From the NCBI GenBank assembly GCA_020086605.1, contig JACBWW010000017.1, positions 10,294,424-10,358,423 of the forward strand: a DNA stretch of 64,000 nucleotides, written 5' to 3'. Origin of the DNA: Lanius collurio (Eukaryota > Chordata > Aves > Passeriformes > Laniidae). How positions within the stretch are numbered: the first letter of the stretch is position 1; each line of letters begins with the position of its first letter. A program made the position numbers and the translations under genes. The notes under the pieces are model-generated. The model was not told where the DNA came from and did no database searches. It saw only the letters and a program-made list of their open reading frames with translations. This document shows positions 1 to 14,992 of this stretch, piece after piece.

Positions 1-1435
<1,435 letters not shown>

Positions 1436-1561
1436 TAATTCCATTTGTGGAGGAAAACGTCCTACTTAGTGCAGACACTTTTGTTCAGCGTTGATATGAG
1501 GCAGAATGTATTCACTGTGGAAGAGGCACAGAATTTCTTAACAGAGAGCATGTGGTAGCTG

Positions 1562-1587
1562 AGAATTGCTTCAGAGAATTGCTTCAG
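1562..1587. repeat. 13-bp tandem duplication
   Basis: AGAATTGCTTCAG occurs twice back to back (1562-1574 and 1575-1587) inside the last PARD3 intron. The two copies are identical, so the duplication is probably recent or slippage-derived. Confidence 0.9.
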
Positions 1588-2728
1588 AGCTGATTTCAGG
1601 GGAATTTGATGACTTTCAGCACCCAACAGAATTGAAATATTAAAACAAACCTATCCTTTGTGGGACACCATCCAGTTTAATTTTCTGCAATTATAAAAGT
1701 CTCCTGAGCATGACATGAGTTGTCCCCTTTTGACATGCCAGATGGGTTTTTTTTCTGTTGCCTAATTCTTTACTGGGTAAAAATTCTATCTTTGCGATGT
1801 TAATACAGGAGAAAAATTAAAAGGGAAAGAAATTTCAAGACCTCCAGCAAAAAAATGTAGAACTGAGAAAATTATCCAAGAAATCCTGAAGGGGTCTTCA
1901 AGTTTACATATATACCTTTTTAAATATATATAGAATATTGAAAATTAATACATTTTTTGTGTAAACAAACCAATGTTTTTTTAAGTGGTAGTTTTTTTAA
2001 AGATTAGTTGTTTGGGCAAAATGTCTTTTACATGATATTTAGTTTTAAGAATTAATAGAAGTTTAGCCAACTTGTGTTTCAAATTAACTCTCATAGTTAA
2101 GCATTATGCAAATAGTCTTTGCATTTTGAAATATCAGCAGCAATGGTTGAATGGAGAATAATTTACACTGGAGCTTGGTGTCAAATTACTTTCCAATAAG
2201 GCTGTATTACTTTTCATGACTTGTGTGGAAATGGTGTGGAAAAAAAATTTGTTGTGACAAGATATGTTTTACCGGGAATATTATAACTCTTTTTTTGGAA
2301 ACAAATGTAAGCCTCGTAGCAAAGTTATCTAACCATGAACTCTTATCTTAGCAACATCTTTCAAAATAAAGCAGTTTCAGATTTTCAAATGCTTTAACAC
2401 CTTTCAGTGTAGAATTTTTCTGTTAAGTTAGGAAGGTGGGAAAGGGAAATGTAAAGTTCCTGTGTTTTCTGAGATCGTTACTTTCTCATCTTGCAAATCT
2501 TTATATCACCTTTTTATCTCTGCCTTCCTCTGGAATTGACCACACCTATTAATGCCATATTGTTTCTCCTAAGAAATTCTCTTTCATTTCTTCTAGCCCC
2601 ACTCAATCACATTTATTTATATTTTAAAACTATGATTCTTAAAACTCCCTTCCCCTCTTCTGGTAGCATTTAAAAGTTGGAATCAGTTGCAATGCTGTTC
2701 CAGTGGCAGAAATTATTAACTCTAAAGT

Positions 2729-2760
2729 GAAAATTAATCTACAAGAAAATTAATCTACAA
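2729..2760. repeat. 16-bp tandem duplication
   Basis: GAAAATTAATCTACAA is repeated exactly, head to tail, at 2729-2744 and 2745-2760 in the last PARD3 intron. No function is suggested by the sequence. Confidence 0.9.
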
Positions 2761-4664
2761 GAAATATGAAAAATAGATCATAGAACGGCTCCTAGAAATA
2801 CTTGTTTTGAAAAGAGTTACTGAGAACTTTACTCAAGGTGGTTTTCAACATGAGAAATGGAGAGCAATCTAGCAATGCATGTTACTGAGTAATTAATGAT
2901 AATTTAATGGCTTAGTTTGAGCACTGTGAGTATTTCAGCTGTGCTGAGAGCAGACAGAACTGCAGGGATAAAGTTCAGCACTGTAAATACCACAATATTT
3001 CTATAACAACCTGGAGCATCCAGTTCTCCATCTTTACTAACTGTTCCTAATGCTCTGACTGATCTTTAAAGAAATCTTTCTGTTACTCTGAAACCTAGGT
3101 CCCAAGCTTAATGTGGCAACCATGACTTTGTAATGATTGAAGTTTGTGCCCTGACTTCATTCTTGAGCTTTGTTGCCTTTCATCTTGTGTATTCTTTACG
3201 AGCCTCCTTTTTTTGTTCTCCTTTGCATATTCAAATTTTTAGTACTGAAGGCAAATAAGCTCTTGAGTCAGTTTTTAAGGATCTTCCCAGAAAAACAGGG
3301 AAAATGTGCCAACTAATTTTGAACAAGTATCAGAAAACAGTCAGTAAATTAAATTGGTTAAACTAGTCATCCTCTTGTCTGAAGTGAAACTGTAAGAGCA
3401 AGGTTGAACTCCATGATAATTTTCTACTATTTAAAATTTATCTTGCTCTAGATCAGAAACTTGACAGTTTCGTAGCCTACAGAGGTTCGTTCCATTTGCT
3501 CTTGTTCCAGGGAGTGATAAAACGTGACTCAGAAGCATTGTTTCTTTGGCAGAGTTGGATATGAGAATACCAATAACAGCTATAAAAATATTTGTAACTC
3601 TTTACATTATGTTGTAATTTTTACTGCAATAATTTACATTCATCCTGCGTAACACTTTTCATCCAGAGGTCTCGGAATCAGTTATGAAATAAGGTGGAGA
3701 TGGTAATTTTAAAATTATACATGTGGAAGGAAGATTGCAAAAACATTAGGTGACTTTTTACTTTTAGTAATGGTAGAAAAATTTTCCAGGTCTCCTGTCT
3801 CTCAGGATTCTTTGGATGAGGCCACATTGTCATATGTGATGACATGAAAAACCAAGCCATATATAAACAACTAAATTATTTTCTTATTGATTTATGCCGC
3901 AATATATTTTATTTTATTGCTTGATTCTCATACTCTAATTTTAATCTCAAAGTGGGTATCTCTTTTGCTGCAGCACAAAATTGTTTTACTTTATCATCAC
4001 CAATCTTATTTTAAATTCATACAAGCATCTAGCAGTTTGATAGTAAATTAAAGTTATTTCAAAACCATAATCTGTCTTCACAATAATGTGGTGATTTATT
4101 GTGAAAAGAGATAAGAATTTGTAATTCCTATATGTATTTGGCCTATTTATCTACTCCCTGGAGCCGAAAAATGAGCAAAAAAGGTTATCTCTGCCTTTCC
4201 TTTTATGAAAGCTATAGCAGTTGGGAAACAGTCCTTATAGCATGAAATTCTTAGTTCAGGAAATGGGAGGAAGAAACTGGACCTACCTATCAGTAACGAG
4301 CTTTATCTTCTGACTTGTTCAGTGTTAGGGCAAGTGTTTTAAGGATCTGCCTGTTACATTTTTAATCAAGTGTCAGTCTAGATTCAAATCTTTCATGAGT
4401 GACTTTACAATTGCTGGCTATTACCTTCATTCTTAGGAAGCACAGCAAAATGTTTGGTCTTTCCAAGTCTGCAACCGTATTGTAACACTGTTTTCTTGAG
4501 AACAAGAGGATATCACTTTGGGGCAGAGAAGAATTTAGCTCTAGAAAGTGACTTCTAGAGAATGCCATAGCTGGGGAAAAGCTGGTGGTATGGCAAAAGC
4601 CTCCTACTTTCCTGTGGTTATTGTCAATAACAGTCAAAGGGAAACCAGAACATTTGTCTTATAA

Positions 4665-5081
<417 letters not shown>

Positions 5082-5881
5082 GGTGAAGAAAATGAGGATC
5101 AACAATGCAATAAGGAACATTTTCATATAAAGACTTATATTTTGAAAACATTTTAAACTGATGGTACTAAGGAACTTATCCGTTTTCTATTTCAGTGCCT
5201 TTGAAAATATGGGCAAAGCGTTGGTGGGCCTTATGTCTTTGCTGTTGTGTCCCAAGTGTTGAATCCATGGAAGGACGTTCCACCATTTGACAATCACAGT
5301 GGAAGCGAGCAGTGCTGCCCCTGCATTCCGAGTTCCATAGCCCGGTCCACTAGTTGTCAATGGCTTTTTGCTAGGATTTGTTGTAATGTGTTTTACTTTG
5401 CAGTGACTTATTACACCAACATGCAGGTTTGTGGCATAAAATTAATGAATTTGAGGGTGAAGGAAGCATTGACATGTCCTGTATTATTTCTCTCGGGTCA
5501 GATAGAGGTATACATATCACTCTTGAGTGGATAAGGCTGAGCTCTGCTCTGGTTTGCAGTTGGAGTTCTGATATGTTTTATGGTGGAGTCATTACCAGTC
5601 TTTGTTGATCAATATTTAAGTGTCTATATGCTGAAAAACTATCCTTCTTCTATTATGCACATATGCACTCTTTTTTTTCCTCTCTCTCCCCACTCTGAGC
5701 TTATTAAAAAAGCCTTTATCCTGACTCACGAGGAAAACAATATTAAGCTTTCAGTTATCCTGAGAATCCTGTTCCAATTGCCTTATAATCTTAATGCACA
5801 GTCCGTTACAAATGAAATAACTGGAGAGAGATTATTTATACAGACACAGCCAAACCTTTGACAAGTATATTTTACTGTTTT

Positions 5882-5887
5882 ATTAAA
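5882..5887 (+). promoter_or_regulatory. PARD3: Proximal PARD3 poly(A) signal (ATTAAA)
   Basis: ATTAAA lies 0.8 kb after the stop codon. A pyrimidine-rich stretch (CTGCTTTGCTTTGCTTC) follows within about 50 nt, as expected for a downstream element. It would give a shorter PARD3 mRNA. Confidence 0.5.
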
Positions 5888-6767
5888 GATGGGAAATTTT
5901 GAACAAACATGCAATTGAGTTCTGCTTTGCTTTGCTTCTAAATTTATTTGGTCATATGACACTTGTATCTAGGCAGAGAACTAAGGGAGGGTGTCAGCTC
6001 ATGGTCCTCTGATACACAGTAGTCTTTGGGCAAATTTTGGAAACAGCTCAAAGCAAGAGCAGAGGAAATCAAAGTTTTTCTTTGGATCAAATAGCTGTAA
6101 AGAGAACAATTCCTTCTTTTTAGAAATTGTGAAGCTTTGTGGACAATTTCCTTTGTGCTTCCATATACCATATTGTTGCATCATGATACTACATTAAAAA
6201 GAAACCTTTAAGTACATGAATAGAGACAAACTGTTACACAAAATCCTGAAAATGTCAGCATCCAAAATTTACTAAAGCAAAAAAGATTGCTATAGCAGAG
6301 AGTAATATTTGAATGTGCATATGAGATATGAGAATTTCCTTTGCAAGCAGCTGTTTTTATGTTTGTTGGTCTGAACTTCATGTATTGTAAAAAATATAGC
6401 TGGGTTTCTGAAGTGCCTGTAAATCCTGATGTGAAAAGGCTTGAGAATGGATCTCAGCATATTGTGTACAAAAAGGAGAGAAAGCAAGAAAGAAAATCAT
6501 GTATTGCATGATTTAAAAAAAAAATCCTATTTTTTTTTACTGGCACATTTATTTTTGCGCCAACTCGTTTCTAGAATATGTGAAATATCAGCACACATAT
6601 TTGTGTCTTTTATGCCTGTTTGTTAACAGTTTTTGTTGTTAATAATGTACTCCATGTTTAAAAGTTCTTATTAGTGTAAGCACAGTGACATTGTATGACA
6701 ATAGCTTTTTTTACGCAGAATTTACAAAACTGTGTAAAATGGCTTTCCTTGTACATATGAAATTTAG

Positions 6768-6773
6768 AATAAA
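6768..6773 (+). promoter_or_regulatory. PARD3: Distal PARD3 poly(A) signal (AATAAA)
   Basis: A canonical AATAAA is followed about 20-35 nt later by TTGTCTTGGTATTG, a reasonable GU-rich downstream element. It is the last good signal before the homopurine tract at 6912 and is therefore my best guess for the gene's end. Confidence 0.55.
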
Positions 6774-6911
6774 AGGCTGTTTCCATCCTTGTCTTGGTAT
6801 TGCCTATATGAGAGCTGCTGCAGACACTGAGTTTAAAAAATACTTAACAGATGTTATTTTATACTATTCCTAGTGGTTTGTGTGTGTCTTTCTGTGAACA
6901 CTTATAAACAT

Positions 6912-7096
6912 GAGAAGAGAAGAGAGAAAGAGAAGAGAAGAGAAGAGAAGAGAAGAGAAGAGAAGAGAAGAGAAGAGAAGAGAAGAGAAGAGAAGAGAAG
7001 AGAAGAGAAGAGAAGAGAAGAGGAGAAGGAGAAGGAGAAGGAGAAGGAGAAGGAGAAGGAGAAGGAGAAGGAGAAGGAGAAGGAGAAGGAGAAGGG
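6912..7096. repeat. Homopurine microsatellite, (AGAAG)n then (GGAGAA)n
   Basis: All 185 bases are A or G on the + strand. A short irregular start is followed by 18 perfect AGAAG units (6931-7020) and about 12.5 units of the hexamer GGAGAA (7021-7096). Pure purine tracts with partial mirror symmetry can form intramolecular triplex (H-DNA) and are prone to length change. The tract begins about 140 bp beyond the distal PARD3 poly(A) signal. Long open frames on both strands through it are artefacts of the repeat. Confidence 0.97.
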
Positions 7097-8774
7097 TTTA
7101 CAGCTAGGTGAACACCTGAGGACTATCCTCAGAGGCAAAACCCACATTGTTTAGTGTGTTATTTAGGCCATACCTATGACATTTAAGAGGCACATTTTTA
7201 AGACTAACCTCTGAGGCAAAAATCTTCCATGCTGTAGCATGGAGTCCTCAGCCCAAGGAGAACACTGTCAGGACACCCACTGCAATCTGCCCAAATCCAG
7301 GTGAATGTTGGGAATCCCCCTCTGCACTTTGTGTGTGTTTTGGGGTCTGATGAGAGCCCTTCACAGGAATGTTGGCATGGTGAAAAATGGGAGAAAGCAG
7401 ATTTATGAATAAAGCAATATTTACAGTGCCAATGATACTCTGTTTCCCCCATTAGTATTGGAGCCAAGTCTGGTTTTCTCCTTCTTCCCCTCATTTCTCC
7501 TTTTGTTGATTACTGCAGGAATGTCAATCATGATTCTGTGTATGCATGACATCAAGGTGTTGCCATGGCAATAACAGTGTCAAATTATTCCCTGTGACTT
7601 GAGTGTGGGATCTCAAGGGGAAGAGTAGCAGGAGCTGTAGGGTGGACAGGCAGTTTTCAGTGCTCAAATAAAGTAAAGGCAGGATTTTTCAAAAGACTGA
7701 AATCGTAGTGTCTCACATTTGCGCATGGGGAAATAATTTCATTTGCAGTTTTACAGGCCTTGCTGTCTCATCTCCTGACTGCATTCCCAGATTACATAGT
7801 TTGACATTTCTATGGATTTATTTGCCCTGGCAAATAATTGCAAGCACTAAAAAAATGCATCCACGAGAATGGAAAACAGGTTGAAGTTCTTTTCAAAACA
7901 AGGCCTTTGATAAACTGTTGTAGGAAAAAGGGCATGTGTTTGGGAGAGTACGAAGTACAGGATGTTTTATGTGTGAGAATGGCATATGTTAAAGTTTACC
8001 CTTCTATGAAACTCCTCTTCAAGGTGTTAACAATTTGCCATAATTAGATGTGTTCATGAAAGAAGGCAGATGTTCTCTTTGGGCCATGTCTGTGTTATGT
8101 TAGTAAAGAATAAGGTCTTTTTCTGGCTTCGTCATCCTGTCTTCTTCCTGACATAGTGTAGACAGGATTTCTAATATTAACTCCCATAAGTTGCAAAGGG
8201 CGATAAGGAAGTGGGAGGGAGATATTTTAATAGAAAATGACCTTTAGTTCTGCCTAGTGAATAGATTCAAAAGTTAATTGAGCTAACTGCATTACAGCAG
8301 TAATTTGTTTGTGAAAGCATTACCATTATGAGATTAACTCTGTAATAGTAGTATATTTGAGAATGGTCACAGGACAGACTGTAAGGGAGCTTACAGCATC
8401 AAGGAGTGGGTGTACAATTTGCACATTTTGCTCTGTTGAAACCCTGAGAAAACTATCTGCAAAGTCTCCTGTATTTTATCAAAATAATTTGTTAATGCTA
8501 TTGAAATTCCTTGGAAAAGTTTAATATTACAAATGCAGAAGACTGCTGCCTTTCTCGAAAAAGACTCCCTCTTCTCATGGGCCTCCTTGAAAGCATGAGT
8601 GCAACTGTAGTGAGTTATTGCATGGGCCAGATAATTTAATGCATGTCTTTGAGAACTCTGCCATCAAAAACAGCAAAAAATGGCGTAGAGCCCAGCTGAA
8701 CACAGTTGGAAAGTACAATTGCCATTTATTGCTGGCAAACAGCTGGAAGAACAACAAAACAAAATTTAAGCCCA

Positions 8775-8814
8775 TCATGACTGTAGATACGTGGCCATGA
8801 CTGTAGATATATGG
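8775..8814. repeat. 20-bp diverged tandem duplication
   Basis: CATGACTGTAGATACGTGGC (8775-8794) is followed at once by a copy differing only at two adjacent bases (8795-8814, TA for CG). The change removes a CpG. Confidence 0.9.
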
Positions 8815-10458
8815 CCTGCCTTACAAAGCTGCACTGATGTTTCGGTCACGTTCTCTCTGCTAATGAGTATCTGTAACACTGCATTTATCTGTCCTGGGTA
8901 TTTTGAGAAGGGAAGGGTTTGGCCAGACAAGGAAGAGATGTGCCAGATTAGCAATGTTGGCTAAACACAGGATATTCTTGAGTAATTCAAACCTTTGAAC
9001 TTGGGTTGTTGAGACTTAAAGTGAATTTGGCTATTGCATGTCCTGGCTTGCAGGACTGTTTTCAAAATATTTCCTAATTCTATTTGCTGTGCCTGACTGT
9101 TTCTATATCTTTCTCTCCCAAGTCCTCAGTCTAGTTAATAAGAGTTGTGAGGAATCTGTGAGGAATGCAAACGCAGAAAAAACCTCATCTATTTCTTATG
9201 CTGCTGTTGTGCCAGCACACCCTGGCCTTCCAGACTCAATTTAAAATTCAGCTTTAGCATGGCAGAGGAAGGGTGAGGGTCAGAAATTCACAATGGGGCT
9301 GACTTTGTGAAAGTAGGGTTTGTGTGTGCATGTACATGAGAGAGGCACAGACTGGGTTTATTTGCCTTTAATTCATGTCCCTCTTCAAAAAGTAACTTGT
9401 AGCATTTCTTCAGGTTTTTTTTCTGTGTGTGCAGAAAGCAGCTATGATTTGTGCACAGTCATTTTTTCATGCCCTCTTGTAATCTCTTCTATTTTGTATC
9501 AGCGTCACACTTTCTTTTTTACATCTGCTGATTAATTCTGTTGCATTTATTTGTTTCTCTAAATGGCATGCAATTCATTCATATCCTAGGCTGCTTCTTG
9601 CCAGTGATTGATTTTTCCATCTTATATTTGTAAACCTATTTTAATATTTTTCTGTCCTTGGGAGTAGTATTATCTTTTGTAATTTACACTTTAATCAATT
9701 TTAAAAATTGAGACTTGGAAGCTTGAGCTGAGATTACACAAAAGCAGTCTAAAGACATTGCTTTGATTTCTGTTCCGTGTGCACTGTACACTTTGCAGGC
9801 ACTTCTGAGGGCTGGACAGAATACTCTCTAAATGAGAGGAAATAAAACATCAAGCCCAAGAGCTTTAGAAGAAAAAAATTGAGAGAAGTTTGGAAGACTG
9901 TGGTTTAAAGGCAGATGGATGGAAGAGGAAACTGCTTGCACCCTTCCAGATGATGCCAGGACCCACTTCCCCTGCAAATAGCCTCCCAAAATTCTGTTTT
10001 CAGTTGCCATCTTAATGGATGGAATGGGCTTACATTCACAATTTGAGCTCTCACTGCAGTGGCTGCAGTGACATCTGTCAGGGAGGGAGAGATGACAGCC
10101 ACGAGTGGTAATAGCTTCAGGTATCTGATTTTAATCTGCTTGTTTGTTGGAGTAATCCTTGTCTTAGAAAAATAAGGAAAGGGTGAGAGAGAGGTGTAAA
10201 ATGTCAGTAAAAAGGTTCTCCACTTCCCTCACACTCTTGTCACCATTACAGCCACTGGGATTTGGTTGCCTTTTCTTCTTTATGCCCCAAAGGCATAAAA
10301 GGAATAAACTAGGTAGCAGTAACCTCAGCACAAAACTCATGACTCTCCTAGAGATTCACTCTATTGTGTAGTTCGTAAGATGTGAGTTAACAAGGCAACA
10401 AGGAAACAACTTTACTGTCCCTCTGTTATTTCCTCTGTGGGTTTCCCTGGGGTGTGTT

Positions 10459-10552
10459 TAGATTGTCAGTCCTTGGGACAAGGAGCTGTGTTTATTTTTT
10501 ATTATCTATAGAACAGAACAGTATTGTTGGCAATAAAAACTGGCAAATATTT
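10459..10552 (+). mobile_element. L2/MIR-like 3' tail, old and degraded
   Basis: The segment reads AGATTGTCAGTCCTTGGGAC, then a GGAGCTGTGTTTATTTTTT-like stretch, then AGAACAGAACAGTATTGTTG, GCAATAAAAACTGG and an AAATATTTG end. This order (a TGTAAGCTCCTTGRGGGCAGG-like motif, a T-rich spacer, an ACAGTGCCTGGCA-like motif, then AATAAA) is that of the shared L2/MIR 3' end. Divergence is high and the family cannot be fixed by eye. Confidence 0.5.
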
Positions 10553-13208
10553 GGGGGTGGAGGGGGAATTGATGTGAAAGGAGTTTTTAAAATTTGGTGT
10601 ATTTGGACTTTTGCATCAGGTGCATGATATATTCCTAGTCCTGGTAATATTCTTATTTGTAAATACAGACCAAACTGCTGGGGTCTTCGCTGCAGTTAAC
10701 ATGAGTTCCTCAGGTCTCTTCATTTATCCAAGGCAGTACTCCTTTAAAGCTTTTAGAGAGAGTGAGAGAAAGATCTCTTTCTCCAGTAAATACACCTCCT
10801 GTGGTCACTGTTTGAAGATTACAAACCATCAAGGGGAATTCTAAGAGATTTGCAGGAGCTGCAGCCTTCTGCCAGGGGCCCAGAGCAGTTATCACCTGGG
10901 TTCAGAAAGCTGGAGAAGACATTTGATTTCACTGCTCCACCGATGTAATTCTTATTCCCACTTAGAATATGCTGAAGTCTGAGACCTTCTCTGGGTACCC
11001 ATCACATTTTATATCTTCTTTAGGACAAGGGCAAAGCTCTGTAATAGTTCAGCTGTAGCCAGGCTATTAAAAGCCAGTAGGTTCTTAGGAACAGGAATGT
11101 GTGTGCCTAAAACTTTTCATCTAATGGTGATGATTTACGTTTTGCTTCGTTGTACCAACCATCTGTTGTTTCCTGCTGGTGACACACGTTTTCCTCAGCT
11201 TTCTCAGTGTGTGGTAAATTCAGGCTCTGCTCTGTGGTCCAGCCTAAACTGCAAGAACCATTTTAATAAGTGTTTATAAATAATATTAATGATAATTTAT
11301 TACTACATGATCAAGTTTTTTTCTGGCCTATCAGCAACGAAGGAAGGCAAATTTACACCAGAGGAACCACTTTTGCATTTGTAGAGGAAGTTTAAGGCTG
11401 AGAAATCTTTTCTCACTTTTGCTTCTGAAACTCACTGAAGGTTAATACAATCCATTGCAGCATAACAGACACTGAAAATAGCAATGTCTTGTTTTAGTGT
11501 CTGGTTGATGGTTTGAAAAAGTCTATTTTATCATCTGACTGAGTTAATTGTAATTTTCCACATATTGTTCCTCACTTTGAGAACAGAATAAAATCATATT
11601 AAAAATTAAAACCACTAAATTATGCAACCTGTTGCTAGCCAAAAGCTGAGTCAATACTATAGCCAGCAAAGTAGAAATAATTTTTCTTTGCACATCTCAT
11701 TCTTTGTTTACAAAATAATAAACAGATTTTTAAATGAATAGTAGTATACAGAATTTAACAATTGTTCATTCTTGTCTTTAAAGTCAGTTTGCATGAGTAA
11801 TTTTCTCATCTTTATGCAGAAATTTTCCGCATTTTTGTTGACTAAAATATTACTAATCTAATTTCCTATTAAAAAACTCATTTCCAGCATTGCAGAGTTG
11901 ATAGGTGCTACCAAGCATTTAGTCTTCAATTTACATACAACAAACCCTGTGATCTGATGGGGGATTTCACACAAGAATGGCTGCATGCAATTACGTGGGC
12001 AAAGAAAAGATTTCATCCAAGGATCTGCTCTACAACAATTTCATTTGTTGGTCTCCCATTATTCTATTGTTAAATTGCTTATTGATGTGGACTTAAGAGT
12101 AGAAATATCTACACAGTGTTGTCATACCAGATTTTCAATGCTGTTTGCATTTTCCTTTCTTTTTCCTTTTTAATTATAATTTGCATTTGTTAGAAAGGGA
12201 CAAAGTAAACAGATTGGAATAATTCATTTGAGTTAACACTCATTGACAAGAAAACATTAAGCATTCTCCAAATGAAGCACCAGTCATGAAAGACAGAAGG
12301 ATAATCCTAACATTCCAACTCAAGTAAATTAGTTTTTGGATATATATTCCAGCATTGCATGAAGCTGTACCAATTCTTAATACTGTCATAATAATATGCA
12401 CTTTTAAATGCTGCCAGAAATCATGATTACAACAGAGAGAGGATTCACTGTTTGTGTTTATTAATGTGGGAATGTTGGAAGAGTAGTTGATATTAAATGT
12501 CACAGTCTACAGTGATTAGAGCTAAACTGTAAAACTGATGGAGAAGGTTTGAGCAGATAAATGCAAATGGCAAACAGTGCTCCACACACTGCCATGGTGG
12601 AGGAATATCCTGATGTTACACCTCTGGCATGGCAGAACAAGTGCAACCCTCTTGGAAAGGTAGTGAGAGAAAGTGGAAGGTGCAGGACCAAGGTGAGTAT
12701 GAGCCTGAAACATTTGCTGCTTCTGAGTACAAGGGAGCCATTTGTACCTTGGCTGGCCCACTTTATTTCCCAGCTCAGCTGTGTCTGTCCAGGAGTGGGC
12801 AATTGGGGTGTGTTTTTTCTTAATTTGGTGAGGGTGGATGCAAAATTCTGTCCCACCACACTGTGCCAACAGCACCATGGTAGTTGCTTCTTAGAAGTTT
12901 TGACTCAAAAGCTGGCAGCTCACTGTGTATGGTGGCCAGGACACCTTTCCTTCAAACAGGATGGAGGAAAAGCAGGGCAGGGAACTACCTTGCCCTCTGT
13001 GTGTGTGAGGGAGCCATTATTGCAGAACAAACCATTGCAGTAATCTTAATTTACTTAGCTGTTACATTTCTCTTGAATTAACTGGTGTGCTGTGAATTTC
13101 ACAGTAGTGTCCTCTGCTGCACACAGTTTAAGATGTAGGACTCAAGCTGGGAAGGAGCATCTGGAAACCTGACTTATAGATCCAAAGATATTAAAATAAT
13201 TGAAAAAT

Positions 13209-13230
13209 AAAAAAAAAAAAAAAAAAAAAA
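13209..13230. repeat. Poly(A) run, 22 bases
   Basis: An uninterrupted run of 22 A bases in the + strand, preceded by AT-rich sequence. I could not identify an upstream retroposed body or flanking target duplications. Confidence 0.95.
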
Positions 13231-14992
13231 GAAAGTTACAGAGCAGCTAGTGTGGCCTAGTGTCACCAAGGTGTTCTTCCAGTCCATGCTAAACCATAAA
13301 TGAAGAGTGGTTAAGGGTTAATCTCCCTCTAAATACTCTATGTATATTTATTAAGGGGTGAGTAATTTGCACTATTATGACATATGATAGGTGATATTCA
13401 GATCCAGCTGATACAGTTTCAGCAAAGAGCTGACAGAGCATCAATAGCCCTTCTATTGTCTTGAGCTGGCGTTGTGAGGCAGCAATGAAAGCAGTAGAGC
13501 TGGCAATGCAGTAACCTAATACAGAACAGAGGCTGCTTCTTTTGTTAAACATCTCCCCCTAAAAATGCTGGCAAGTACACATTGTTTCCTTATCATTTTT
13601 TCCTCTTGAGAGATTTCAATTCCATTTACCCCACAGGCCCAAATCCTTCCTGAACACATGAGTTAGACAGTAAGGAGGATTACCAGAAATAGCTCAGACA
13701 ATGACCAAAAGCCATCTTCCGTGCCTTTTCTTTCCAGCCAGCCACCCAACTTTCATTATCAAGGGGATGAATACCATATCTGACTGCATAATCAAAATCC
13801 AGTGACCTGTCAAAGCAGGCAGTAAAATGAAACTCTTTTGCTGTTTCCCTTTGACTAGGCTTCAGCTCTGGCACCCTTTCACCCAGATTTCCTGACACAT
13901 TGGAACTTGTAGACATTTAAGAATACAACTGAGCTAATACCTTTTAGATTGTGCCCTTATAGTAAATATATGGTATATTTAGTGTCATGATTTCTAGTAA
14001 AATTGAAGCACCCTGATGCCAAAGAAAGAGCCTTTAATTTAAAGAGCATCAGCAAAGAATAGTGAAAGCTTTTTGAATAATAGAAATTTCTGCCCAGCTT
14101 TTCCAGCAATTTTTCTGCCTGTGATGTTTGCCAGCACATTCCTGATGAATGTCTAAGGTAAAAATAAATGCTCATTTGGATCTTGAATGTCATTCAACAT
14201 ATGGAAAGAACCACTGACTTTTCTTTAAATATAGTCCCATATTGTCACCATTGAAAAAAATTTTTTTCTTCTCCCCCTCCAAATACATTACAGTGCATTT
14301 AGTGAATTAATGCTCGGGAAAGTTCAGAGAAAGTCATGTGAGGTGCCAAAAGGGCACATTCTCCTGTTGCTAAGTATAAACCTAGACTCCGTTCCTTAGA
14401 GCCAACTCTAGATTTTTTAAAAAAATGAGGGAGTGATTATTTTTAAATATGTCCTGGGGTGACTGTATAATACTGTATGATTTGTCTCAAACCGGGACAA
14501 AATATTTTTCCATACAGTATGTTTGCCTTTTTCCTCTTGTCTGAGTCAAAAAACCAGCATGGCTGAACACAGACATAATACTCTTTCTGTGGACTGGAAA
14601 GGGAAAACAGGAGGGCTGGTTTCACACCTCCAGGAAAACTCTGCTACCAAAAGGGGTTCCAGAGCAGGTGCCCTGGCAAGCCCCACATATCTCTATGGTT
14701 GATTTGTCTCTGGGCATAGAAAGCAGGAAAATTTCTATGAGGAGTCCCCTCAAGGTTTTCTCAGAAGGTTACAGTATAGAGCTCCTCCATAGTCATTCTA
14801 GATTTCTGGGTTTTATACTAAGCAGTAAGTACTGTGCTGACTTATTTTAACTATAGATTTTCTTCTCTTTTAGAGAGAACATCTCAAGAAAAAAAAAATC
14901 TGTGATTCCTTTTATATTTTTTTTCCTTTTCTCTTCTTTCATAAAGGTGTGAAGATGGTTACATACCCAACCATTTTGCCCAAGGAGGATAA

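Larger units (their letters stand above)
5082..6800 (+). other. PARD3: PARD3 3' untranslated region (end estimated)
   Basis: The 3' UTR starts after the TGA at 5079-5081. Two plausible poly(A) signals end it: ATTAAA at 5882, followed by a T-rich stretch near 5918-5937, and a canonical AATAAA at 6768 followed by TG-rich sequence at about 6788-6803. The short form would be about 0.8 kb and the long form about 1.7 kb. The exact cleavage positions are inferred. Open frames inside it are short and unlike known proteins. Confidence 0.7.

Noticed and set aside
6873..7154. Open frames of up to 93 codons on both strands across 6873-7154
   Set aside because: They are produced by the (AGAAG)n/(GGAGAA)n microsatellite, which lacks stops in several frames. 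The translations are pure Arg/Glu/Lys or Ser/Phe/Leu repeats.
12561..13043. Longest open frame in the window (160 codons, plus strand)
   Set aside because: No recognisable similarity, overlapping open frames on the other strand, no splice or promoter context, and a length expected by chance in 64 kb.
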